From Desmodesmus armatus (Eukaryota; Chlorophyta; Chlorophyceae; Sphaeropleales; Scenedesmaceae), in the NCBI GenBank assembly GCA_007449985.2, contig VIIQ02000010.1, positions 62,001-126,000 of the forward strand: a stretch of DNA of 64,000 nt. Reading direction: 5' to 3'. The position numbers and the translations under genes are program-made. This document shows, one piece after another, positions 11,301 through 18,796 of the stretch. Every line of letters starts with the position of its first letter. The stretch's first letter is position 1. Under the pieces are notes generated by a model. It did no database searches and was not told the origin of the DNA. It worked only from the letters and a program-made list of their open reading frames with translations.

Positions 11301-14300
11301 GCTGCTGCTGCTACTGCCATTGCTGCGTACTGCCGCTGCCAGGCTGCTGTAAGGCAGGGCGCCTGAAGCCAAACCTGCAGGGCTGCCGGGGTGCTGCACG
11401 GGGGATGCCGGGGCCTCGTCGACACTGCTGGTCTGTTTCCCCCCGTAGTTCCCCCCGTAGTTCCCCCCGTAGTTCCCCCCGTAGTTCCCCCCAATAATAC
11501 GCACGTGTTCGATTAGAATAATAATACGCACGTGTTCGATTAGAAGAAACTCAGAGACCAAACAGATGTACAGCGACAAAGGCAGCCACGTAACTTCGAC
11601 GATGGCAACAGAACCGAAACACGAAACAGAACCGAGAATGTGGACCAGACAGTGTTGTTGACTACAATCACCCGATCAAGGTGCACTGCACAGGCTGGCA
11701 GGTATAGGCACCCAGGGCCAGGTGACAGTAGGGTACAGCTAGAACCCTGCTGACACCATACCTACACTGTGCAGTGACCCTGCACTACACTGTGACCCAG
11801 TGGGGGAGTGCACAGTGCAGTGGTAAGCGAGTGCGGCGGACACACCAGGACATTCAGTGCAGCCCTGTGCAGTGGAAGGATGTTGCAAACCATGACGCAA
11901 GTACTCTGCCTTTGCCTGCCCCTGACTACTGTCCTGCAGGCACGGCCTCCAGGCTGCTGGCTGCCACATGGCTGATGCTGAGATCACGTCTGTGACTGCC
12001 GCTTTACCTCCCCCCCCCCCTGGGGCCCTCCACTCTGCTCCTGCCTGCCCTGTTGACCTGTAGGCATGGCCCACAGGCCGCTGGGCTCGCCTGAGTCATG
12101 CTGAAATCACGTCTGCGCCCCACCTGGCCACATGTGCCATCAGGGGCCTAGCATACGATGACGCAGCAGGTGAGCAGGGGTACATGAAGTAGACCCCAGA
12201 CTGGGGCACGCCAAGTAGGCTTTAGCAGCACCCTCATGAGCCCTTGGCTCGCTCGCTGGTGCCGTTGGGACCTTGTCGCCCATACATGTCGCCCATACAG
12301 TACAGTACGTACTGTAGATTGTCCGAATGGTGCCTTATCTGAAACCTGTGGTCAATTGTGAGCAAGTTTTTTTGTGGACTTTGTCCTGTTGTCGTTGTTC
12401 TTATGCCCCTTCAATATCAGAGAAGAGCCGCCAGGAGCTCCGTGAGCAGGCATTATTGCAGACATGGGTGTATGGATCACCAAAGACCGTCAAAGACCGC
12501 GACGCGACACACTGGCTCACTCAACCGCTGACTCATTCACTCACTCACTCTCTCACTCACATCACTCACTCACTCATTCATCCACCCACCTCACCCCCCC
12601 CCCGCAGCTGCCACAGCCCAGGCCGCCCTAGCCCAGGCCCGTGCCGACCTGCCAATGACCACCCTGGTTCAAGCCCCTCACCCGTCCCCTGAATACCCCC
12701 ACACCACCCGCTCTGTTGCTCTCACCCACTCCCTCCCTCATTGTCTCATTTTTCTTGCAGCTGCAACGGCCCAGGTCGCCCTAACCCAGGCCCGTGCCGA
12801 CCTGGCCACCTTGGCCCAGGCCCCCCACCTACCCCCCAAGTACCCCCACACCACTCGCTCTGTCCTCTCACCCACTCCCTCCATCCCTCACTGTCTCATT
12901 TTTTTTGCAGCTGCCACAGCCCAGGCCGCCCTAACTCAGGCCCGTGCAGACCTGGCCACCTTGGCCCAGGCCCCACACCTGCCCCAAGAGTACCACCAGG
13001 CTGCACAGGCTGCTGTGGATGAGGCTGGGCGGCGGGCAGCCCGTGAACACCTGCTGCCCCTCAACATTGCCGAGGCGTCACCTGATGGCAGTGGCTGGCG
13101 GTGGGCTGTGATCAGCTGGCGGTGGTGCTGGTGCCTGCAGGGGCGGGGTGAGTCCTTGGTTTGGGTGGTGGGGGAGGGTGGGGTAGTGGCAATGGTGGTG
13201 AGTGAGTGCAGTGAGGTGGTGCTGGTGCCTGCAGGGGCGGGGTGAGTTGGTAGGGGGGGGGTGGCCAGGGGGCAGGGTGAGGGGGGTTGATGGCCCTGGT
13301 TGATGCTTTTGCCTGAGCATTTTCTGCCATCGGTACAGTAGAAGAAAGCTGAGGCGCATGGGCAGTGCTGCGATCAACTGGCGGTGGTGCTGGTGAGTCG
13401 TTGGTTTGCCGAGGTGGGGTGGTGAAGGTGGTGGTGGTGGTATTTGGGGGGGGGGGCATGTGGGCACTAAAGCGGGTTAGTTAGGGTGCCCTCACAGTGC
13501 TGGTCTTTCCAGCAGTATCTACAAGTTACGAGTTCGACTGCTGAGCTGGATTTGAGAGACCCTTCCTGTAGCAAGTACCAGTGTACCCAATTCAGGTGTG
13601 TCAGTGGCGTGGTCAACCGAGCGTCATGCTGTGTCATGCTGTGCTGTGCCGCCCTGCGTGCAGGTACAATCAGCAGATCTGTCATGTGTTAGACTTGTGT
13701 CCCTTCATGGGGCCACGACAACACCCAAGCGGCTGGCAGGTGAGCACAGCCCGGGGGGGGGGGGAGGGTTTGTGGTGATCATCTGCACAATTCATGTGAA
13801 GGGTTGCGTGGAGGGCGGCAGGGCGCAGCAACCCCTTGCACCATGACGCACCTTCAGCAGCTGTTTTTTTTATATGTCTTGCCTTCCCACAATACACCCC
13901 ACCCCACACACTCCCGTATTGCTTGCCCATGCCTCCTCTCCTTGCCCCCATACACACGCACACCCCCCCCCTCCTGCCACCTGATGCTTCCCCTGCAACC
14001 GCTGAGTGCCTGCTCCCTCTCCCCCCCCCCCCCCTGCAACCGCTGAGTGCCTGCTCCCTCTCCCCCCCCCCCCTGCAACCGCTGAGTGCCTGCTCCCTCT
14101 CCCCCCCCCCCCCTGCAACCGCTGAGTGCCTGCTCCCTCTCCCCCCCCCCCCCCTGCAACCGCTGAGTGCCTGCTCCCTCTCCCCCCCCCCCCCCCCCTG
14201 CAACCGCTGAGTGCCTGCTCCCTCTCCCCCCCCCCTGCAACCGCTGAGTGCCTGCTCCCTCTCCCCCCCCCCTGCAACCGCTGAGTGCCTGCTCCCTCCC

Positions 14301-17300
14301 CCCCCCCCCCCTGCAACCGCTGAGTGCCTGCTCCCTCTCCCCCCCCCCCCCCCCTGCAACCGCTGAGTGCCTGCTCCCTCTCCCCCCCCCCCCCCCTGCA
14401 ACCGCTGAGTGCCTGCTCCCTCTCCCCCCCCCCCCCCTGCAACCGCTGAGTGCCTGCTCCCTCTCCCCCCCCCCCTGCAACCGCTGAGTGCCTGCTCCCT
14501 CTCCCCCCTCCCCCTGCAACCGCTGAGTGCCTGCTCCCTCTCCCCCCCCCCCCCCTGCAACCGCTGAGTGCCTGCTCCCTCTCCCCCCCCCCCCCTGCAA
14601 CCGCTGAGTGCCTGCTCCCTCTCCCCCCCCCCTGCAACCGCTGAGTGCCTGCTCCCTCTCCCCCCCCCCCCCTGCAACCGCTGAGTGCCTGCTCCCTCTC
14701 CCCCCCCCCCTGCAACCGCTGAGTGCCTGCTCCCTCTCCCCCCCCCCCCTGCAACCGCTGAGTGCCTGCTCCCTCTCCCCCCCCCCTGCAACCGCTGAGT
14801 GCCTGCTCCCTCTCCCCCCCCCCCCTGCAACCGCTGAGTGCCTGCTCCCTCTCCCCCCCCCCCCCCCTGCAACCGCTGAGTGCCTGCTCCCTCTCCCCCC
14901 CCCTGCAACCGCTGAGTGCCTGCTCCCTCTCCCCCCCCCCCCCCTGCAACCGCTGAGTGCCTGCTCCCTCTCCCCCCCCCCTGCAACCGCTGAGTGCCTG
15001 CTCCCTCTCCCCCCCCCCCCTGCAACCGCTGAGTGCCTGCTCCCTCTCCCCCCCCCCCCCCTGCAACCGCTGAGTGCCTGCTCCCTCTCCCCCCCCCCCC
15101 TGCAACCGCTGAGTGCCTGCTCCCTCTCCCCCCCCCCTGCAACCGCTGAGTGCCTGCTCCCTCTCCCCCCCCCTGCAACCGCTGAGTGCCTGCTCCCTCT
15201 CCCCCCCCCCCCTGCAACCGCTGAGTGCCTGCTCCCTCTCCCCCCCCCTGGTCCGCCCTGTCTGCCATCCCTCCCCCAGTCCCAGGGCACCCTCGGCTGC
15301 CAGTACCTGTCCTTCAACAGCAGCAGCACACTCCTGGCCGCCAGCTCAGACGCACTGCGCCTGGTGGTGGTGTGGGGGGTGGCGGGACCAGCACTGGGCC
15401 AGCGCGTTGCCTCATTCAGCCTGGCCAACAGACCGGTGCTGCCCCTGCGCTTCATGCCACCCTACCACCCCCTCACCGCACTACAACAGGGGGTGGCAGC
15501 AGCAGTACGCGCCGCTGCTGCCGCCGCTGCTGCTGCTGCTGCTGGCGGTGCAGCGGGTGCAGGGGAGAAGGACAGTGGGGTTGAGGATGATGGGGGGACA
15601 GCAGGAGCAGCGGCGGCGGGAGTGTTGCAGCTGCATGCTGGTGCTGGTGCGGTGTTGGTTGATGCTGTGTCGTCTGCTGGAGTGCTGAGGGCTGGCAGCA
15701 GTGGCCAGCTGCGTGATAGGCTGCTGGCCTACTGTGAGCTGTATGGAGGACTGCACCTGGCAGATATGAGGTGTGTGTGTGTGTGTGTGGGGGGGGGGGG
15801 GGTGACTCGCACGGGGGGTTCTGTGGGGGCCGGGGGTGGGGGGGTGGGGGGGGGTGGGGTGGGGGTCGCTGTTTGGGTGGGTGGTGCTCGCTTTTGAGAG
15901 GGGGGGGGGGGTGCTCGCTTGCGGGGGGGGGGGGGGCGGGCTTGATACAGGGCAGGCTCAACAGGAAAGGGAAGGATGGGAGGTGCTGGCCTACTGTGAG
16001 CTTTACGGAGGACTGCACCTGGCAGACATGAGGTGTGTGTGGGGGGGGGGGAGCAAGGGGGTGGGTAGGTTGGGGGGAGTGATATGGCTTGATACAGGGC
16101 AGGGTTGACCGAAAGGGGTAGGATGGGAGGGGGAGGGGGGGGGGGGTAGGATCCTTGGCAGCGCCGGCGGGGGGGGGGGTGGGAATGGCAGTAATTGAGA
16201 GGAGGTGAGTGGCATGCAAGTGGTTCCGAACCCCCCGGGTTGGGGGTTGGGGGGGGGGGGGGTTGGATGGGGGAAGCGTCCACAGGGAGGTGTTGCACAC
16301 ACACCGCCTCGAGGTGGGGCTGGGGAGAAGTCAGGGTGTTGTGAAGAGCGGGACAGGGCAAGGGCGTCCTCATGTGTCCTGCAGTGCGTCCTTGCTTGCT
16401 GCCAGCGTGCAGTGCACCCCGGGCTCTGGCTGCCCCACAGTCCCTCAACACCCTATCACATGTGCTGCTAGTGTATACACTTGCACGTGATGTAGCCCCT
16501 CTGCCCTTTTTTCCTGACGCCCGTCCTGTAGTGTGCTCTTGTTCGCTCACTGGGAGCCGCCTATTCCCCGGTTCCCTCCAGTCGCTCCCCAGCCCGCCTA
16601 TATGCTGCTGCCCCCCCCCCCCCCCCGGCGTCCTGCAGTTCTCACACACCCCAGCCCCGGCAGCATATTGCCCTCCAGTACCTCACAATTTCGTACCAAT
16701 GTGCTGCTGCTGCTGCTGCCCCTCCCCCCCCCCCCCCTCCGCTTGTGCCCCACAGTGTGTTCTTCCACGCTTCACAGCCCATGCCCCCAGCTGCCCCCCC
16801 AACCAGCGACCGCTTCTGCCTCAAGTCCTACCTGGAGCTCTCACCACCTAGGCAGCAGCCACAGCAGCAGCCATCACACACGCCAGCAGTACAAGCTATT
16901 GCACATCATGCTGCACAAGCTATTGCAGATTATAATGCACAGCAGCAGCAGCAGCAGCAGCAGCTGGGTGGTGGTGATGAGGATATGGCAGAGCCACTTC
17001 AGGTTGACCCCTACCAGGCAGAAGCAGAAGCCTTTCTGGACTTTGCTATGGCGGCTGCTGCACCCGCAGCAGCAGCAGGCGGCGCCGGTGCAGCAGCAGC
17101 AGCAGCAGCAGGCGGCGGCGGCGGTGCAGCAGCAGCAGCAGCAGCGCCAGGAGGGTTTGTTCCGGCAGCAGGGGGTGGAGCAGCAGAAGCAGCAGAGTTT
17201 GCAGCTATGTTGGGAGTAGATGTTGATGCAGCAGAAGCAGCATTGGATGCAGCTGTGAATGATCCAGAGGCTTTCCTGCTCAACCCACAGGCATTTGCGG

Positions 17301-18796
17301 CTGGCTTCCAAGCACCTAATGATGCAGCAGCAGGGGGTGGTGCAGCAGCAGGGGGTGGTGCAGCAGCAGGGGGTGGTGCAGCAGCAGCAGCAGCACCAGG
17401 AGGGTTTGTTCCGGCAGTAGGGGGTGGGGCAGCAGAAGCAGCAGAGTTTGCAGCTATGTTGGGAGTAGACGAAGATGCAGCAGAGGCGGCATTGGATGCT
17501 GCAGTGGATGATCCAGAGGCTTTCTTGATGAACCCACAGGCATTTGCGGCTGAGCTACAAGCAGCAGCTGCTGAGGCAGCAGCAGGCGGTGCTGCTGCTG
17601 CTGCTGCTGCTGGGGCTGTCAACAGTCAGTTGGACACCAGTTGCGCCCCCCGCATCAATGGCCTGGTGGTGACCCCTGGGGGCAGGGTGCTGGTAGCGTG
17701 CCCGGTGAGTGTGTGTGTGTGTGGGGGGGGGGGGCGGAGCAGAGAGCGGTGAGGGGTGAGAGGGGGGGACAATAGGAGTAAACCCTTGGTGAACAACATG
17801 ACGTTGACCATTTCCAAAGGGGAGTTTGGGCGTTTGCGGGGGGTGGGCATATGCTAGCAGGGGTTGAGCAGATTTCGCTGGGCGGTGCCGGGGGGGGGGG
17901 TGAAAGGCCGTTGGGGGCCAGGGAGATGTCCCACAGACTAAACGCAATCGTGTGTACGTACTGAATCACTTGCCTGGTGGTCACCCCTGGGGGGGGGGGT
18001 GTCAGGGTGCTAGCGGCATCTCCAGTGAGTGGAGGGAAGGCGTAGCACATGCGCCTCGGTCGTCACGGGTGTCACTCCATCCCTCCCCCCCCCCCCCCCC
18101 CCCCCCGCTCCAAACTGAGTTGCTGGATTGGCAGTCAGTCATCCATCAGTGTGTGCATTGCCCTCCGCTATATGGCTCCTTGTCTTCCCTCCAACCCCTG
18201 CCCCTCTTTTCACCACCAACACCAATGCTATCGATGACCCCCCCCTCCCCCCAACACACACCCCGTTTGTCGTCCTGCAGACTGAGTTGCTTGAGTGGCA
18301 GTTGGTGACTCACTGGAGCCACAGGGACCACAAACACTTCCCAGCAGCCTTCAGGGCAGCAGTCAAAACCCTGCTGGCCGCCTCAACCCTACACCCTCAC
18401 ACTGCCACCACACCTGGCCCTATCCCCACCACCACCACCACCAGCAGTGTCACTATCACTACCACCCCCAGCAGCAGCAGCCCCAGCAGTGGCAGCAATG
18501 GCAGCAATGGCAGCAGTACAGATGGGCAGGTGCTGCTGCGGCGGCTGCCTGGCCCAGTGTTGGAGCAGGTGTTTGCCTCAGCAGCCCTGCCCCAGGGGGC
18601 CTGGGCTACAGCCACACTGCCCAGCTACAGCCAGCTGGCTGTAGAACTGGAGGGGAGGCCGGGTGTGCCTCAGGAGGCAATGGGGGGGTTTGGCCTGGGC
18701 TGGCCGGATCTGTTTGCCAATGTGGGGGCGATGATGCAGGGGGTGCCTGGGCCAATGCCACTGCCCGGTCAGCAGTTGGGAGGTATGCAGGGCTGA
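2109..18796 (+). CDS. WD40-like protein, ~1498 aa, ten exons, function unknown
   Basis: Exons by splice sites and phase: 2109-2369, 2896-2941, 3416-3798, 3981-4460, 4926-5926, 6228-6521, 13664-13739, 15280-15770, 16756-17704, 18281-18796. They total 4497 bp, a whole number of codons, and every junction keeps frame. The N-terminus is Gln-rich, then strongly acidic (EEEDEDEEED, DEESDDDD). WD40-like strands follow: VVVSCKGVLSVYRLETGK, GNYVAATGNSGLLSVFRV, LRMLVAHQDGMLYLFNL, GAKVVVLRYNQQ, LLAASSDALRLVVVWGV and INGLVVTPGGRVLVAC. Between them lie long poly-Gln, poly-Ala and poly-Gly inserts, so the propeller is heavily interrupted. Near the C-terminus, WSHRDHKHFPAAFRAAVK resembles a motif that ends many plant and algal repeat proteins. 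I do not recognise the family. A nuclear scaffold role would fit the acidic head but is a guess. Exon 6 to exon 7 across a 7.1-kb intron is supported by phase (AG|G) and by the continuous strand it makes, but needs RNA evidence. Confidence 0.6.
5158..5216 (+). repeat. CAG trinucleotide tract (poly-Gln) in exon 5 of the WD40-like gene
   Basis: An uninterrupted run of about 18 CAG triplets inside the coding frame, giving poly-Gln. It is flanked by further GCA/GCT (poly-Ala) tracts at 4969-4990, 5308-5340 and 5364-5387. Read in the other frames these tracts give long false ORFs on both strands. Uninterrupted runs of one triplet are prone to length change. Confidence 0.85.
6078..6160 (+). repeat. 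Ghost copy of the exon 6 start in intron 5
   Basis: About 85 bp here match the first 85 bp of exon 6 (6226-6310) at roughly three quarters identity. This copy reads RLVCHLMASSCVLQVLQLEVAGTC against RLACDPNSSWVVQVRKLEAAGTW in the exon. The preceding pyrimidine-rich intron end and its CAG are duplicated too, so the unit is about 150 bp and crosses the 3' splice site. The phase-consistent model uses only the second copy. Confidence 0.7.
6522..7190. other. Left part of the 7.1-kb intron 6; holds one copy of a 22-bp repeat
   Basis: No gene is seen between exon 6 and the retroelement. The 22-bp word starting TGTAGCGCGAGG occurs at about 6631-6652 and again at about 7319-7340, just inside the left end of the element. 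A TGTTACCGCCACAG-type word at ~7335 recurs in inverted form at ~7154. These may be remnants of another insertion or of the element's own ends. Confidence 0.5.
7196..7316 (-). repeat. 121-bp direct repeat, probable 3' LTR of the retroelement
   Basis: Identical over 121 bp to 11669-11789, 4473 bp away; with one mismatch the match extends to 7191/11664. Perfect identity of the ends would normally mean a recent insertion, which contrasts with the two frameshifts in pol. Much shorter than typical gypsy LTRs. Confidence 0.6.
7379..8960 (-). pseudogene. Pol, 3' part: PHD-type zinc finger plus integrase (frameshifted)
   Basis: Read right to left, the RNase H frame ends in CDVCQDP and continues one frame over (8940 down) with CSGC, LHLRC and WYCPGC. 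Together these make a C4HC3 PHD-finger pattern. Next comes the integrase HHCC zinc domain (HDALGHAG ... CDACQRRK, about 8390-8540), then the catalytic core with HVDLCGPF and TTDNGSEF (about 8085-8110). A second frame change near 8050 joins to HPAANGVVERLVQSF, which carries the catalytic Glu. The C-terminal region has GPFRVVEVRGNG, as in gypsy integrase tails, and stops at 7379. All three D, D, E residues are present, but not in one frame. No chromodomain is seen. Confidence 0.85.
8951..10589 (-). pseudogene. Pol, 5' part: reverse transcriptase and RNase H of the gypsy-like element
   Basis: An ORF starts at an ATG at 10589. RT motifs are in order: LPTVEEMHAAMGG, SKMDFVSGFWQVEI, MGMQSAPSTFQRLMD and the catalytic YIDD at about 9867-9878. 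The connection has RRFLGMMEQYRKYIPRYA. The RNase H segment shows ILTTDWSRVAIGAVLSQ, ATEGECLAVKWG and LRTDHKALEWLN, which fits a Ty3/gypsy RNase H. The true frame is lost near 8950, where the zinc-finger segment follows in another frame; the nominal ORF runs on to 8601 in the wrong frame. RT and RNase H themselves have no internal stop. Confidence 0.9.
10636..11205 (-). pseudogene. Retroelement aspartic protease region
   Basis: A ~190-residue open frame lies upstream of RT in element sense. It contains GTVLDIGCTYSIMNKPWL, in the place and context of the retroviral-type protease active site, followed by a flap-like stretch and GLEFMDAY (compare the family's hydrophobic-Leu-Gly-x-x-Phe/Trp). The usual Asp-Thr/Ser-Gly triad reads Asp-Ile-Gly. 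It is separated from the RT ORF by 46 bp and lies in a different frame. Confidence 0.65.
11206..11579 (-). pseudogene. Gag-like tail with Gly-Gly-Asn-Tyr repeats
   Basis: Read on the minus strand, about 11440-11495 encodes four to five Gly-Gly-Asn-Tyr repeats, from a 12-bp DNA repeat. A Ser/Ala-rich stretch leads toward the protease. No CCHC zinc knuckle is visible. A 25-bp tandem duplication (about 11497-11545) lies just upstream. This is a remnant at best; most of a Gag protein is missing. Confidence 0.4.
11669..11789 (-). repeat. 121-bp direct repeat, probable 5' LTR of the retroelement
   Basis: Second copy of the 7196-7316 repeat, lying upstream of the Gag-like region in the element's sense. 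The host DNA after 11789 does not match the DNA before 7191, so no target-site duplication is visible. Confidence 0.6.
11790..12600. other. Intron 6, right of the retroelement; no supported gene
   Basis: No conserved coding signal, apart from a short open piece at ~12418-12470 (KSRQELREQALLQTWV) with an AG acceptor before it and a possible GTGTAT donor. It does not join in phase with exon 6 or exon 7. CTCACTCA-type simple repeats lie at 12520-12580. Confidence 0.4.
12606..13100 (+). repeat. Triplicated exon-plus-intron-like unit (~150 bp x 3)
   Basis: Units start at about 12606, 12758 and 12908. Each begins right after a C/T-rich tract and CAG, and encodes variants of AATAQAALTQARADLATLAQ. 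The first two then run into a CCCACACCAC...CTCATTTTT(T)TGCAG stretch that looks like a short intron. The third reads on for ~110 bp (QAAQAAVDEAGRRAAREHLL). This may be a fragment of another gene that was inserted and amplified, or alternative exons of the host gene. It is skipped by the phase-consistent host model. Confidence 0.55.
13100..13400 (+). repeat. Repeated GATCAGCTGGCGGTGGTG-type word
   Basis: A ~29-bp word at about 13106-13134 recurs with two changes at about 13367-13395. Its tail (GTGGTGCTGGTGCCTGCAGGGG) also recurs at about 13215-13240. The region is G-rich and sits inside intron 6. Confidence 0.6.
13993..15249 (+). repeat. C-rich minisatellite, 32 copies of a ~39-bp unit, in intron 7
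   Basis: Each unit is a nearly invariant 28-base core (CTGCAACCGCTGAGTGCC followed by TGCTCCCTCT) plus a run of about 8-17 C that varies between copies; one unit has a T in its C run. I count 32 units. The array ends just before the pyrimidine-CAG acceptor of exon 8 (15280). Long ORFs on both strands across it are repeat artefacts. On the minus strand, every unit supplies a G run of eight or more. Confidence 0.95.
15985..16038 (+). repeat. Ghost copy of the exon 8 end in intron 8
   Basis: Matches 15721-15775, the last ~50 bp of exon 8 plus its donor, with only a few changes; both encode LAYCELYGGLHLADMR and run into a GGTGTGTGTG donor. A second shared word (CTTGATACAGGGCAGG) follows at 15939 and 16087. 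The duplicated unit crosses the 5' splice site. Confidence 0.75.
17146..17570 (+). repeat. In-frame internal duplication in exon 9 (offset 249 bp)
   Basis: Two copies of an Ala-rich block start at about 17150 and 17399. Each contains GGFVPA, AEFAAMLGVD, ALDAAV, DPEAFL and NPQAFAA. The offset is 83 codons, so frame is kept and the protein has two tandem repeats of a helix-prone acidic/Ala motif. Confidence 0.85.
17705..18280 (+). repeat. Intron 9 with ghost copies of the exon 9 end and exon 10 start
   Basis: About 17968-18030 repeats the last ~50 bp of exon 9 with its donor (CTGGTGGT, ACCCCTGGGG, GTGCTAG). Its frame is broken by an expanded G run. About 18110-18150 repeats the first ~35 bp of exon 10 (ACTGAGTTGCTGGATTGGCAG), but its acceptor reads CCAAACTG instead of GCAGACTG, so it can no longer be spliced at that point. 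Confidence 0.7.

Larger units (their letters stand above)
7191..11789 (-). mobile_element. Ty3/gypsy-like LTR retrotransposon, inactivated, antisense inside intron 6
   Basis: On the minus strand the order is Gag-like tail, aspartic protease, reverse transcriptase, RNase H, PHD-type zinc finger, integrase with its C-terminal domain. This is the Ty3/gypsy order, with integrase last. Pol is broken by two single-base frame changes (near 8950 and 8050). The ends are a 121-bp identical direct repeat (7196-7316 and 11669-11789), interpreted as short LTRs. In element sense they start TGTAGTGC but do not end in CA, and I see no clear primer-binding site, polypurine tract or target-site duplication. 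The LTR call is therefore weaker than the coding call. Insertion in an intron, opposite to the host gene, is the tolerated orientation for such elements. Confidence 0.85.

Noticed and set aside
13993..15249. CRISPR-like array (constant repeat, variable spacer)
   Set aside because: The variable part is only a C run of changing length, not unique spacers, and the locus is an intron of a eukaryotic gene.
13682..15455. Very long minus-strand ORFs (400-530 codons) rich in GGGEGAGTQRLQ-like repeats
   Set aside because: They are translations of the 39-bp minisatellite; all frames stay open because the unit has no stop, and the frames share no family motif.
15473..16649. Pro/His-rich minus-strand ORFs of 275-306 codons
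   Set aside because: Antisense of G-rich introns and an Ala-rich exon; composition only, no motif.
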